A stretch of 48,829 bases of DNA. Source: Comamonadaceae bacterium. Lineage in GTDB: Bacteria; Pseudomonadota; Gammaproteobacteria; Burkholderiales; Burkholderiaceae_C. Below, piece after piece: positions 38,139 through 45,528 of this stretch; position 1 is the stretch's first letter; every line of letters begins with the position of its first letter. The notes under the pieces are model-generated. The model was not told the origin of the DNA. It searched no databases and saw only the letters and a program-made list of their open reading frames with translations. The DNA lies in contig CANFJF010000021.1 in assembly GCA_947447355.1 (NCBI GenBank), positions 1-48,829 of the forward strand. Reading direction: 5' to 3'. The position numbers were made by a program, and so were the translations under genes.

Positions 38139-39254
38139 TCAGTGGACAGGATTCTGCAGCGGAAGTGAAGACAAGGCGGCCACGACGTCTGGCACACAGG
38201 TATCGTTCGAACCTACCGCTGCGGCATGGGCCAACAGGGGTGCGGCGTGGGCAATACGCTCCTTCACTTTCCCCAACAGGTTGTTACGGGCTGAATCATA
38301 AGCTCGATTCAGCGCCCGCTCGAAGGCAAAAGCGTCCGCCGAGCCATGGCTTTTAAACACCAGACCGCGAAGACCCAGCAATGCAGCACCGTTGTAACGG
38401 CGATGATCAACACGCTTTTTAAATGCAGATAGCACCGGATAAGCCACCAATGCGGCTATTTTTGTAAAAATATTTCGGGAAAATTCAGCCTTGATGAAAC
38501 CGCCAATCATCCCGGCCAAGCCTTCGCTGGCCTTCAGAGCCACATTACCGACGAAACCATCGCAAACGACGATGTCGGTGGTGCCTTTGAAAATATCATT
38601 GCCTTCGACGTTGCCGAAAAAGTTCAAATCACCAGATTGCGATGCAGATCGCAGCAGTTCACCGGCTTTTTTAATGACTTCGCTGCCTTTGATCGCTTCT
38701 TCGCCAATATTAAGCAAACCAACGCTGGGTGCAGTCAAGCCTGAGACAGCGGAAACAAGCGCAGAACCCATGACCGCAAACTGCAACAAATGATGCTCGC
38801 TGCAATCGACGTTCGCACCTAAGTCAAGCACAGTGGTAGCACCGCCGGCAGCGTTCGGAAGTTGGGTAGCGATGGCGGGACGGTCAATACCGTCCAGCGT
38901 TTTCAGCACGTAACGCGAAATCGCCATCAACGCACCGGTGTTGCCAGCCGACACCGCGGCCTCGGCGGCAGCGTCTTTGACCTGCTGCACAGCCACACGC
39001 ATGGAAGAATCTTTTTTTCGCCGCAAAGCTACCTCAATAGAGTCGTCCATCGTCACGACTTCAGAGGCTGCCACCGTTTGGCAGCGCGGGTGCGCGCGCA
39101 AAGCGGCAAACTTCGGTTGCGCGGACAAAAGCGATGTCAATCCGACCAGCAATACGATCGAGTCCGGATGACTGTCGAGAAAAGCCAAACTGGCCGGCAC
39201 CGTCACCGAGGGACCAAAATCCCCTCCCATGGCATCAACGGCGATCCTGATCAT
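38139..39254 (-). CDS. plsX: Phosphate acyltransferase PlsX
   Basis: A 371-residue enzyme making acyl-phosphate from acyl-ACP, the first step toward phosphatidic acid through PlsY. It begins [14 protein letters not shown], with [19 protein letters not shown] and the [16 protein letters not shown] block. It has about 20 more residues at the C-terminus than E. coli PlsX. It is preceded by rpmF and a terminator and followed closely by fabH. Confidence 0.97.
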   Translation of the reverse strand: MIRIAVDAMGGDFGPSVTVPASLAFLDSHPDSIVLLVGLTSLLSAQPKFAALRAHPRCQTVAASEVVTMDDSIEVALRRKKDSSMRVAVQQVKDAAAEAAVSAGNTGALMAISRYVLKTLDGIDRPAIATQLPNAAGGATTVLDLGANVDCSEHHLLQFAVMGSALVSAVSGLTAPSVGLLNIGEEAIKGSEVIKKAGELLRSASQSGDLNFFGNVEGNDIFKGTTDIVVCDGFVGNVALKASEGLAGMIGGFIKAEFSRNIFTKIAALVAYPVLSAFKKRVDHRRYNGAALLGLRGLVFKSHGSADAFAFERALNRAYDSARNNLLGKVKERIAHAAPLLAHAAAVGSNDTCVPDVVAALSSLPLQNPVH

Positions 39255-39290
39255 GGTGAGACCGGTGCAATCAATAAAAGGGTGTGCAGC

Positions 39291-39325
39291 AAAACAAAAG
39301 CCCGCAGGATAAGTGCGGGCCCGTT
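39291..39325 (-). terminator. Terminator between rpmF and plsX (bidirectional-looking)
   Basis: GCCCGCA (39300-39306) pairs with TGCGGGC (39314-39320), 7-nt loop. On the minus strand it is followed by TTTTGTTTTG; on the plus strand a T5 run follows a few bases later. It lies 20 nt after the rpmF stop and would limit transcription into plsX. Confidence 0.75.
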
Positions 39326-39339
39326 TTTAGAAGCGTGAA

Positions 39340-39522
39340 TTACGCTTCAGACTTGGTTTTCAGTACCTTGCGGCCACGGTAAAAGCCGGTTGGGCTGATG
39401 TGGTGACGCAAATGGATTTCGCCAGTTGTAGGCTCTACGGCAATGCCTGGAACGTTCAAGGCATTGTGCGAGCGGTGCATACCGCGCTTGGAAGGTGATT
39501 TTTTGTTCTGTTGGACGGCCAT
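39340..39522 (-). CDS. rpmF: 50S ribosomal protein L32
   Basis: A 60-residue basic ribosomal protein. It begins [20 protein letters not shown], followed by the usual [14 protein letters not shown] segment. The zinc-binding Cys found in some L32 proteins are absent, as is common in beta- and gammaproteobacteria. It lies downstream of yceD and upstream of plsX, the widely conserved order. Confidence 0.97.
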   Translation of the reverse strand: MAVQQNKKSPSKRGMHRSHNALNVPGIAVEPTTGEIHLRHHISPTGFYRGRKVLKTKSEA

Positions 39523-39636
39523 AATCCGCTCCTGAGGGGGTGTAGGGTTGGTAATTACGCACTACAGCAGACCATCCCTGGGTGACTGGCCATTTTCAGG
39601 GCCGGTCGGGCGGTGCATCAGTACGCGAAGCCTTTG

Positions 39637-39642
39637 ATTATA
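39637..39642 (-). promoter_or_regulatory. Candidate -10 element for rpmF
   Basis: A perfect TATAAT on the minus strand within the 138-nt yceD-rpmF gap, about 115 nt upstream of the rpmF start. No good -35 match lies 16-18 nt upstream, so this is a tentative internal promoter that would let rpmF be transcribed separately from yceD. Confidence 0.4.
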
Positions 39643-39660
39643 GCGCGTCGAATCGAGTGC

Positions 39661-40197
39661 TTAGCTTTTCTTCAATTGTCCGAGCACGGCAAAGGGGTTC
39701 GGCTTGGCTTCAGCCGCGTCCACCGCAGGGTCACCAGCACTGAACACTGGCGTCACAGGACAAGTTTCATGCATCGGCACGAGAGGCAAGGCCATCAACA
39801 ATTCGTCTTCTAACAAGGCCATTAGATCGAACTGCGGCGCCATCACCAACAAGTCTTCTTCGGCCTCGTCGTCTTCCGCCATGGCGATCTCTTCGCTGTC
39901 GACAAAGCGGTACCACTGATCGACCTCCACCGGTGTCGCGACTAACGTCATGCAGCGCTGGCAGGTCAAGGGCACATTGGCCTCTGCCGTCAGGTGTAGC
40001 CAAACTTGGTCGTCCGCACCGGTTTGGGGACGTAATTCACCGGAAGCCTGCCACTGCACGGCATCAGTCGCACTCAAGCCCTGCGCTTCGGCAGCCAAGC
40101 GTTGAAGATCTTGGATGAGCGTGGTCTCAGACCACGGCTGGCCATCTTGGGCCAATTCTTGGAGGTTCAGCCCTTGGGCCTTGAAATTTCTAGACAT
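39661..40197 (-). CDS. yceD: YceD/DUF177 family protein (23S rRNA accumulation protein)
   Basis: A 178-residue acidic protein of the DUF177 family, with the paired-Cys motif LTCQRCMTLVATPV and a later ETCPVTP. E. coli YceD has been linked to 23S rRNA accumulation; the mechanism is unclear. I start it at the ATG at 40197 (MSRNFKAQGLN). An ATG at 40230 would overlap the divergent maf start. It heads the yceD-rpmF-plsX-fab series. Confidence 0.88.
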   Translation of the reverse strand: MSRNFKAQGLNLQELAQDGQPWSETTLIQDLQRLAAEAQGLSATDAVQWQASGELRPQTGADDQVWLHLTAEANVPLTCQRCMTLVATPVEVDQWYRFVDSEEIAMAEDDEAEEDLLVMAPQFDLMALLEDELLMALPLVPMHETCPVTPVFSAGDPAVDAAEAKPNPFAVLGQLKKS

Positions 40198-40223
40198 GCT
40201 TGCCAGTGTAAGAGAATCAGGGG

Positions 40224-40865
40224 ATGACATTCCCCTCCCCTGATGCCGACACGGCCGTTTTACCCCCGCAGCGAGCCCTTGTTTTGGGCTCCACCTCCCG
40301 CTACCGCCAAGAACTTTTGCAGCGCCTGCGCACTCCTTTCAGCGTTGCCGCACCCGATGTCGATGAGACACCGCTGGCAGGTGAAGCCCCAACTGCGCTG
40401 GCGATGCGCTTGGCCTTGGCCAAAGCCCGCGCGGTGGCCAGCGCTTTCCCGCAAGCGGTGGTGATCGGCTCTGACCAAGTGGCCGACCTAGATGGCGTGC
40501 CACTGGGCAAGCCCGGCACACACGAACGCGCCGTCGCGCAGCTGCGCCAGATGCGCGGTCGCACCGTGATTTTCCAAACCGCCGTCGCGGTGGTGTGCCA
40601 GGCCAGCGGCTTTGAACAAGCGTCTTTGGCCGCCGTGAAAGTCCGCTTTCGCCAACTCAGCGACGAAGCCATTGAAAACTATTTACAGGCCGAACAACCT
40701 TACGACTGCGCCGGCAGCGCCAAGAGTGAAGGACTGGGCATCGCGCTGTTGGAGGCGATTGACAGCGATGATCCGACCGCGCTGATCGGCCTGCCCTTGA
40801 TCCGCACCTGCCAGCTGATCGAAGCCGCCGGCATTCGGCTGCTCGCATCGAAAGTTAAAGCATGA
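40224..40865 (+). CDS. maf: Maf-like nucleoside triphosphate pyrophosphatase (YceF type)
   Basis: A 213-residue pyrophosphatase. The Maf signature LVLGSTSRYRQELLQRL (about 19-35), DVDETPL, VIGSDQVADLDG and LGKPGTHERA are present. These motifs match the YceF branch, reported to hydrolyse modified nucleotides such as m7GTP. It is divergent from yceD with about 26 nt between starts, the same arrangement as in E. coli. Its stop overlaps the next ATG (ATGA). Confidence 0.92.
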   Translation: MTFPSPDADTAVLPPQRALVLGSTSRYRQELLQRLRTPFSVAAPDVDETPLAGEAPTALAMRLALAKARAVASAFPQAVVIGSDQVADLDGVPLGKPGTHERAVAQLRQMRGRTVIFQTAVAVVCQASGFEQASLAAVKVRFRQLSDEAIENYLQAEQPYDCAGSAKSEGLGIALLEAIDSDDPTALIGLPLIRTCQLIEAAGIRLLASKVKA

Positions 40866-41653
40866 GCGACACCACCAAAACACCCGGCAGCAAAGGCAAG
40901 CTCTACTTGGTTCCCGCACCGCTGGACTTCGGCTGTGACGACGCCGCACCGCTGCAACAAGTCATGCCGCAAGGCACGATGGAGGTCGCCGCCAAACTGG
41001 GCTTCTGGGTCTCGGAAAATGCCCGCAGCACCCGCGCTTATTTGAAGCGCGTCAATGAACTGCACCCGCTGAGCCAACCCATCCAAGCGCTGCAAATTCA
41101 AGAACTGCCGCGCGAAGTGCATAAAAAAGGCGACCACAGCGGCAACTTTGACGCGCGACCCATGCTGCAAGCTGCACTGCAAGGCCACAACATAGGCTTG
41201 GTCAGCGAAGCCGGCATGCCCGCGATTGCAGACCCCGGCTCATCGGTGGTGCGTGCCGCGCATGACTTGGGTTTGCAAGTCGTGCCTTTGGCTGGCCCGA
41301 TGTCGCTGGTGATGGCACTGGCCGCCAGCGGGCTGAATGGCCAGAACTTCGCCTTTGTCGGCTATCTGCCACAAGACGCTGGCGAGCGCTCACAGCGCAT
41401 CCGTGAGCTCGAATCCATCGCGCTGAAGACAGGACAAACCCAGATGTTCATTGAGACGCCTTATCGCAACACAGCGTTGCTGAGTGCGTTGCTGCAAACT
41501 TTGAACGGCAACACACGACTGGCGTTGGGTTGTGGACTGACGCTGGAGGCCGCTTGGTCGCGCAGCGCACAGGTCAGCGTGTGGAAAAGCAAGCGTGATG
41601 AAAAACCGGGCGCACCGCTGGGATTGCCAACGGTGTTTTGTATTGGTCGCTGA
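40862..41653 (+). CDS. SAM-dependent methyltransferase, tetrapyrrole-methylase fold (RsmI-related)
   Basis: A 263-residue protein of the SAM/tetrapyrrole methylase superfamily (COG0313-like). It has GKLYLVPAPLDFG at the start, SENARSTRAYLKRV, GLVSEAGMPAIADPGSSVVR and PLAGPMSLVMALAASGLNGQ. These resemble RsmI, which methylates C1402 of 16S rRNA, but the start differs from the LYLVATPIGN of true RsmI, so I regard it as a paralogous subfamily. It is coupled to maf by an ATGA overlap. The 3' end faces sppA, with a 19-nt gap. Confidence 0.82.
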   Translation: MSDTTKTPGSKGKLYLVPAPLDFGCDDAAPLQQVMPQGTMEVAAKLGFWVSENARSTRAYLKRVNELHPLSQPIQALQIQELPREVHKKGDHSGNFDARPMLQAALQGHNIGLVSEAGMPAIADPGSSVVRAAHDLGLQVVPLAGPMSLVMALAASGLNGQNFAFVGYLPQDAGERSQRIRELESIALKTGQTQMFIETPYRNTALLSALLQTLNGNTRLALGCGLTLEAAWSRSAQVSVWKSKRDEKPGAPLGLPTVFCIGR

Positions 41654-41672
41654 TAAAGGGGCAACCGAGCGT

Positions 41673-42668
41673 TTAGCGGATAGCGGGTACGCTGCGCAAG
41701 GTCGCCTTCATGGCGCCCTCGCCCATCGCCGCACCAAAGCGCTTGGCCAAACGCTCGGCAACGTTTTCTCTGCGGGTGTAGTCAATGATGTCTTCAGTTT
41801 TGACGACTTCACGGGCAACAAATTCGAGCGAGCCGAACTGGTCTGCAAGACCCAAACTAACCGCCTGCTCACCACTCCAGAAAAGGCCGCTGAACATCTC
41901 AGGCGTTTCCTTTAAGCGATCACCCCGGCCGTTTTTAACCACGGTGATGAACTGCTGATGGATTTGATTCAGCATGGTTTGCGCGTAAGCACGTTGACGC
42001 TCGCTTTGGGCGCTGAAAGGATCCAGAAAACCCTTGTTTTCGCCCGCCGTCATCAGACGCCGCTCGACCCCGAGTTTGTCCATCAGACCGGTGAATCCGA
42101 AGCCGTCCATCAGCACACCGATGCTGCCCACAATGCTGGCCTTGTCGACATAAATTTTATCGGCTGCCACGGCGATGTAATAGGCTGCGGAGGCCGCTGT
42201 TTCTTCGACCACGGCGTACACCGGTTTTTTATGCTTGGCTTTTAATCGCAAAATTTCGTCGTTCATCATGCCGGCCTGGACAGGACTACCACCGGGTGAG
42301 TTAATCAACAACACCACCGCCTTAGCGCCCTCATCTTCAAATGCTGCACGCAGAGCGGAGTTGACATATTCAGCACTCGCGTCAGCGCCTTCAGAAATTT
42401 CACCCTTGATCTCGACCACCGCTGTGTGCGGCGTGCTGACGCTGCTTGGCGAAGAGCCCCGATGCAGAGCCAGCCATACCAGCACAATCAAGAAAAGCAG
42501 CCAAGACAGACGCACAAAAGTCTTCCAGCGGCGCGATGCTTTTTGCTCATTCAATGCGGCGAAGGCCAGTTTCTCCAGCGTTGCACGCTCCCACCCAGTC
42601 TCTTGAGCGGCCACAGCAGCGTGTGCGGCAGGTTCGGTGTTGATAGGTTGAGTGCTGTTTTCGTTCAT
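41673..42668 (-). CDS. sppA: Signal-peptide peptidase SppA-like S49 protease
   Basis: A 331-residue membrane-anchored serine protease of the short S49 type. One membrane helix (about 52-68) is followed by LLINSPGGSPVQAG. The proposed Ser160 nucleophile is in EETAASAAYY and Lys212 in AGENKGFLDPF; the 52-residue spacing equals that of the Ser/Lys dyad in Bacillus SppA. It would degrade signal peptides left in the membrane. It follows the Rieske gene by 11 nt. Confidence 0.93.
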   Translation of the reverse strand: MNENSTQPINTEPAAHAAVAAQETGWERATLEKLAFAALNEQKASRRWKTFVRLSWLLFLIVLVWLALHRGSSPSSVSTPHTAVVEIKGEISEGADASAEYVNSALRAAFEDEGAKAVVLLINSPGGSPVQAGMMNDEILRLKAKHKKPVYAVVEETAASAAYYIAVAADKIYVDKASIVGSIGVLMDGFGFTGLMDKLGVERRLMTAGENKGFLDPFSAQSERQRAYAQTMLNQIHQQFITVVKNGRGDRLKETPEMFSGLFWSGEQAVSLGLADQFGSLEFVAREVVKTEDIIDYTRRENVAERLAKRFGAAMGEGAMKATLRSVPAIR

Positions 42669-42679
42669 AGTGGTCTAGT

Positions 42680-43063
42680 TTAAAACGCAAGAGGTTTGAG
42701 GTTGTACGCGGGGTGCCAAAAGACCACGCCGTCATGTTCCGAAAGATTGATTTTCACGAGTCCGCCGCGACACGGACCGGCAGCGCATTCGCCCGTTTCA
42801 GGGTGGTACGCCGCGCCATGACTGGCGCATAACAACCATTGACCACGGTCGTCAAAAACTTGGTTGGGCTGCCAATCCAGCTCCATCGCCACATGACTGC
42901 ATCGATTCAGATAAGCCTGCGGCTGGCCTTCAAAGCGCACCGCAAAAGCACGGCAAGTCTGGCCGGAGTACACCACATCAAAAGGCATGGCCAGACCACC
43001 GTCAACCAATTCTGCAGCGTTGCACAAGGGTTGGGCGGGATCTCCTGCCAACACGTCAGGCAT
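42680..43063 (-). CDS. Rieske [2Fe-2S] domain protein
   Basis: A 127-residue soluble Rieske ferredoxin-like protein. Cys55-x-His57 (NRCSHVAM) and Cys79-x2-His82 (LLCASHGAAYHP) provide the two-Cys, two-His cluster ligands. A downstream C-x4-C pair (GECAAGPC) is also typical of this subgroup. The ATG at 43063 overlaps the end of gph by 8 nt. No oxygenase partner is nearby, so its electron-transfer partner is unknown. Confidence 0.88.
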   Translation of the reverse strand: MPDVLAGDPAQPLCNAAELVDGGLAMPFDVVYSGQTCRAFAVRFEGQPQAYLNRCSHVAMELDWQPNQVFDDRGQWLLCASHGAAYHPETGECAAGPCRGGLVKINLSEHDGVVFWHPAYNLKPLAF

Positions 43064-43718
43064 GAGCGCTGAGCCAAGTCTGTAGCTCACTCACAGAGTG
43101 CAACACAGCAAGCGGTCGCAGCACCTCGAAGGCGTCTGGTTCATGCGCGCCATAGCTGACGCCGATGCTGGCGCAACCCGCATTCAGGGCCATCTGCAAA
43201 TCATGCGTGGTGTCGCCGATCATCAAGGTGCGCTCAGGCGGCACATCGAACTCGCGCATCAGCTCATGCAACATGCGCGGATGTGGTTTGCCCGCGGTTT
43301 CGTCGGCCGTGCGCGAACCATCAAAACGCCCTTTGAGCTCGACCGCCTGCAAGGCTTCGTCAAGGCCGCGTCGGGACTTGCCGGTGGCTACCGTCAAAAT
43401 GTGGCCGCGCTCTTTGAGTTCAGCCAGCAAGGTCAAAGCACCATCAAACAAACTGATATCGTGTTGGCGCAGCAGGTAGTGGTGTTTGTAGCGCTGGTTG
43501 AGTTGCGGGTAAAGGGACTCGGGCACGTCTGGTGCGGCGTAGGCCAGCGCTTCCATCAGGCCCAAACCAATCACATAAGCAGCGGCTTCATCGCTGGGCT
43601 TGGCGCCACCCACATCGACGACGGCCGCCTGAATGCTGCGCACGATGAACTGGGTCGAATCGTACAGCGTGCCGTCCCAGTCGAAGGCGATCAAATCAAA
43701 ATTCAGGGGGCGGGACAT
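43056..43718 (-). CDS. gph: HAD-family phosphatase (phosphoglycolate phosphatase-like)
   Basis: A 220-residue HAD hydrolase. Motif I is FDWDGTLYDS with the nucleophile Asp13 and Asp15, motif II is VATGKS, motif III includes GKPHP, and motif IV is MIGDTTHDLQMA. It resembles Gph/YqaB-type enzymes. In betaproteobacteria this position next to rluC is common and the substrate is not firmly known. I use the ATG at 43718, 23 nt inside the rluC end; an ATG at 43736 is also possible. Confidence 0.85.
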   Translation of the reverse strand: MSRPLNFDLIAFDWDGTLYDSTQFIVRSIQAAVVDVGGAKPSDEAAAYVIGLGLMEALAYAAPDVPESLYPQLNQRYKHHYLLRQHDISLFDGALTLLAELKERGHILTVATGKSRRGLDEALQAVELKGRFDGSRTADETAGKPHPRMLHELMREFDVPPERTLMIGDTTHDLQMALNAGCASIGVSYGAHEPDAFEVLRPLAVLHSVSELQTWLSAHA

Positions 43719-44865
43719 GGGCAACCAGTGCATCAAGTTCAGGTGGAAGTTTGGCTAGCAGCGTGATGCGCTTGCCGTTCGAGGGGTGCGTGAACTTCAA
43801 GGTCCATGCATGTAAAAACATGCGCTTGAGCGCTTGCCCAGCCGGCAGCTTTTGCAGACCTTTGTTCAACTCGAAGTTGCCGTATTTGTCGTCGCCGGCA
43901 ATCGGATAACCTTCGGTCGCCAGATGCACGCGAATTTGGTGCGTGCGCCCAGTTTTAATGGTGACTTCAAGCAAACTGAAATCGCTCAAGGGTTGGTCTT
44001 TGGACACCGGCAGTGCTGCCCGGACCTTGACCAAAGTGACGGCACGCATGGCATCCGGATGATCTTTGTCGACTACCCTGACGCGTCGTTCACCATCCGG
44101 CAACAGGTATTTTTGCAGCGGCTTGTCGAGCACTTTCAATTTGGGCGGCCAGTTGCCCGCAACCATTGCCAAGTACACCTTGTCGGTTTCGCGCTCACGG
44201 AACTGCTCTTGCAAAATTTTCAGCGCCATGCGTTTTTTGGCGATCAACAGCACGCCGCTGGTCTCCCGGTCCAGCCGGTGCACCAACTCCAAGAAATCGT
44301 GCCCCGGCCGGGCCATGCGCATTTGCTCAATCACACCAAAAGCCACACCGCTGCCGCCATGTACGGCAACGCCCGCTGGCTTGTCGATGGCCAGCACATG
44401 CTCGTCTTCAAACAAAATCGGAAAGTCACGCGACGGCGCCAGCCCACCGACACTGGACGTCGCGCCGTGACGGGCGATTTCGGTCGCCATCGCCAGCGCC
44501 TTTTGGTCAGCGCGCTCTGATGTGCGCACCGGCGGAAGTCGAACCACATCGCCCGTTGCCACGCGCGTATCAGCCTGCACCCGGCCTTTGTTAATGCGCA
44601 CTTCACCGCTGCGAATGATCCGGTAGACGTGGGTTTTGGGCACACCCTTGAGCTGGCGAATCAAAAAGTTGTCGAGCCGCTGACCATCGTAATCTTCGGT
44701 CACCGTGACCAGCGTGGCTTGTGGCAAGACCGCTGGCACAAGCGTTTCTGCAAGTTCAACTGGCATTGGCTGAGTCACGAAAACCCGCCTCGGCGCTGCG
44801 GCGGACTGCAACTGCGCAGGCGACTGGCGCGCCCCGCTAGACCTCGCTTTGGCAGGATAACCCAT
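43696..44865 (-). CDS. rluC: 23S rRNA pseudouridine synthase RluC
   Basis: An enzyme making pseudouridines 955, 2504 and 2580 of 23S rRNA. The S4 domain (YDGQRLDNFLIRQLKGVPK, then RIIRSGEVRINKGRV) is followed by the catalytic domain with VHRLDRETSGVLLIAKK, whose Asp is the nucleophile, and GRTHQIRVHLA. The start is uncertain. I take the ATG at 44865 (389 residues). A GTG at 44940 would put the rne -10 box inside the coding region, and an ATG at 44766 would give a more E. coli-like length. It diverges from rne, as in E. coli. Confidence 0.92.
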   Translation of the reverse strand: MGYPAKARSSGARQSPAQLQSAAAPRRVFVTQPMPVELAETLVPAVLPQATLVTVTEDYDGQRLDNFLIRQLKGVPKTHVYRIIRSGEVRINKGRVQADTRVATGDVVRLPPVRTSERADQKALAMATEIARHGATSSVGGLAPSRDFPILFEDEHVLAIDKPAGVAVHGGSGVAFGVIEQMRMARPGHDFLELVHRLDRETSGVLLIAKKRMALKILQEQFRERETDKVYLAMVAGNWPPKLKVLDKPLQKYLLPDGERRVRVVDKDHPDAMRAVTLVKVRAALPVSKDQPLSDFSLLEVTIKTGRTHQIRVHLATEGYPIAGDDKYGNFELNKGLQKLPAGQALKRMFLHAWTLKFTHPSNGKRITLLAKLPPELDALVAHVPPPEF

Positions 44866-44902
44866 GGGTTTACCAGCACCGCGTGGAGCGTTTTTTTGTC
44901 GT

Positions 44903-44931
44903 TTGGCCGGGGAGGTTCCTGACCCTATAAT
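44903..44931 (+). promoter_or_regulatory. Predicted rne promoter
   Basis: TTGGCC (44903-44908), 17 nt, TATAAT (44926-44931): four of six and six of six matches to the sigma-70 consensus at ideal spacing. It is divergent from rluC and about 595 nt upstream of the rne start codon, which implies a long leader. Confidence 0.6.
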
Positions 44932-44937
44932 GTGTTT

Positions 44938-45528
44938 CACTAGCGATGCGCTGTAAGTAGTTGATTTGTCTGGCAGTTTAGTCCACCACAAGTCCACGCT
45001 TGCCGCAGTGCCGCGCTAGAAGGTCGATGCCGATGATTGTTTTGCCTGAAATGCCAGGGTGCGAGGCACCCCGCGAAGGGCCAAAACAGTGCGAAAGTCG
45101 ACGTTTTGCGAATACAACAACGGAATACCAAGTGCATAGCCCCACGGGCTGTACACGGATCTTGATGAGATCAAGCCTTTTTATGGTTAGCCTCCTGATG
45201 ACAACTTTGGTTGGACTGGTTTTTTTATGCCTGCGGCGCCTCATGGCCCCGCTTCAGGGCATGAACTCACCTGCAACCTCTGCCTCACGGACACGCTCTG
45301 CTATTTCATTTATAGCAAATAACCGGTTGGCCCCAGCTCATCCCATCCACGCGCCCACGCCCAGACGTCTCGCTTGACCGCTCTTTTTTGAGCAGTCCTG
45401 CCGAGCTCGTCAAAAGCTCTCCGGCAATTCCCCACGTTCGCATCACGTCAGCTTCAGGCATCGTTAGCCCAATTTGGGCAGTTGAATGCTCGAGATAGTT
45501 CTCGAGGCAAGAACGATAAGGAATTCCG
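44938..45528 (+). other. Long 5' leader of rne with several hairpins
   Basis: About 590 nt with no convincing coding frame. Small perfect hairpins include GGGTGC/GCACCC (near 45058-45072), AGCCC/GGGCT (near 45140-45152), CTTGAT/ATCAAG (near 45162-45176), GCTC/GAGC around a T run (near 45383-45396) and CTCGAG/CTCGAG (near 45490-45507, just before the rne ribosome-binding site). In E. coli a 361-nt rne leader lets RNase E cut its own mRNA; this arrangement suggests similar autoregulation by analogy. Confidence 0.55.

Noticed and set aside
45000..45377. 125-codon plus-strand frame in the rne leader
   Set aside because: The peptide has no domain or ribosome-binding site. The region looks like a structured leader downstream of the rne promoter.
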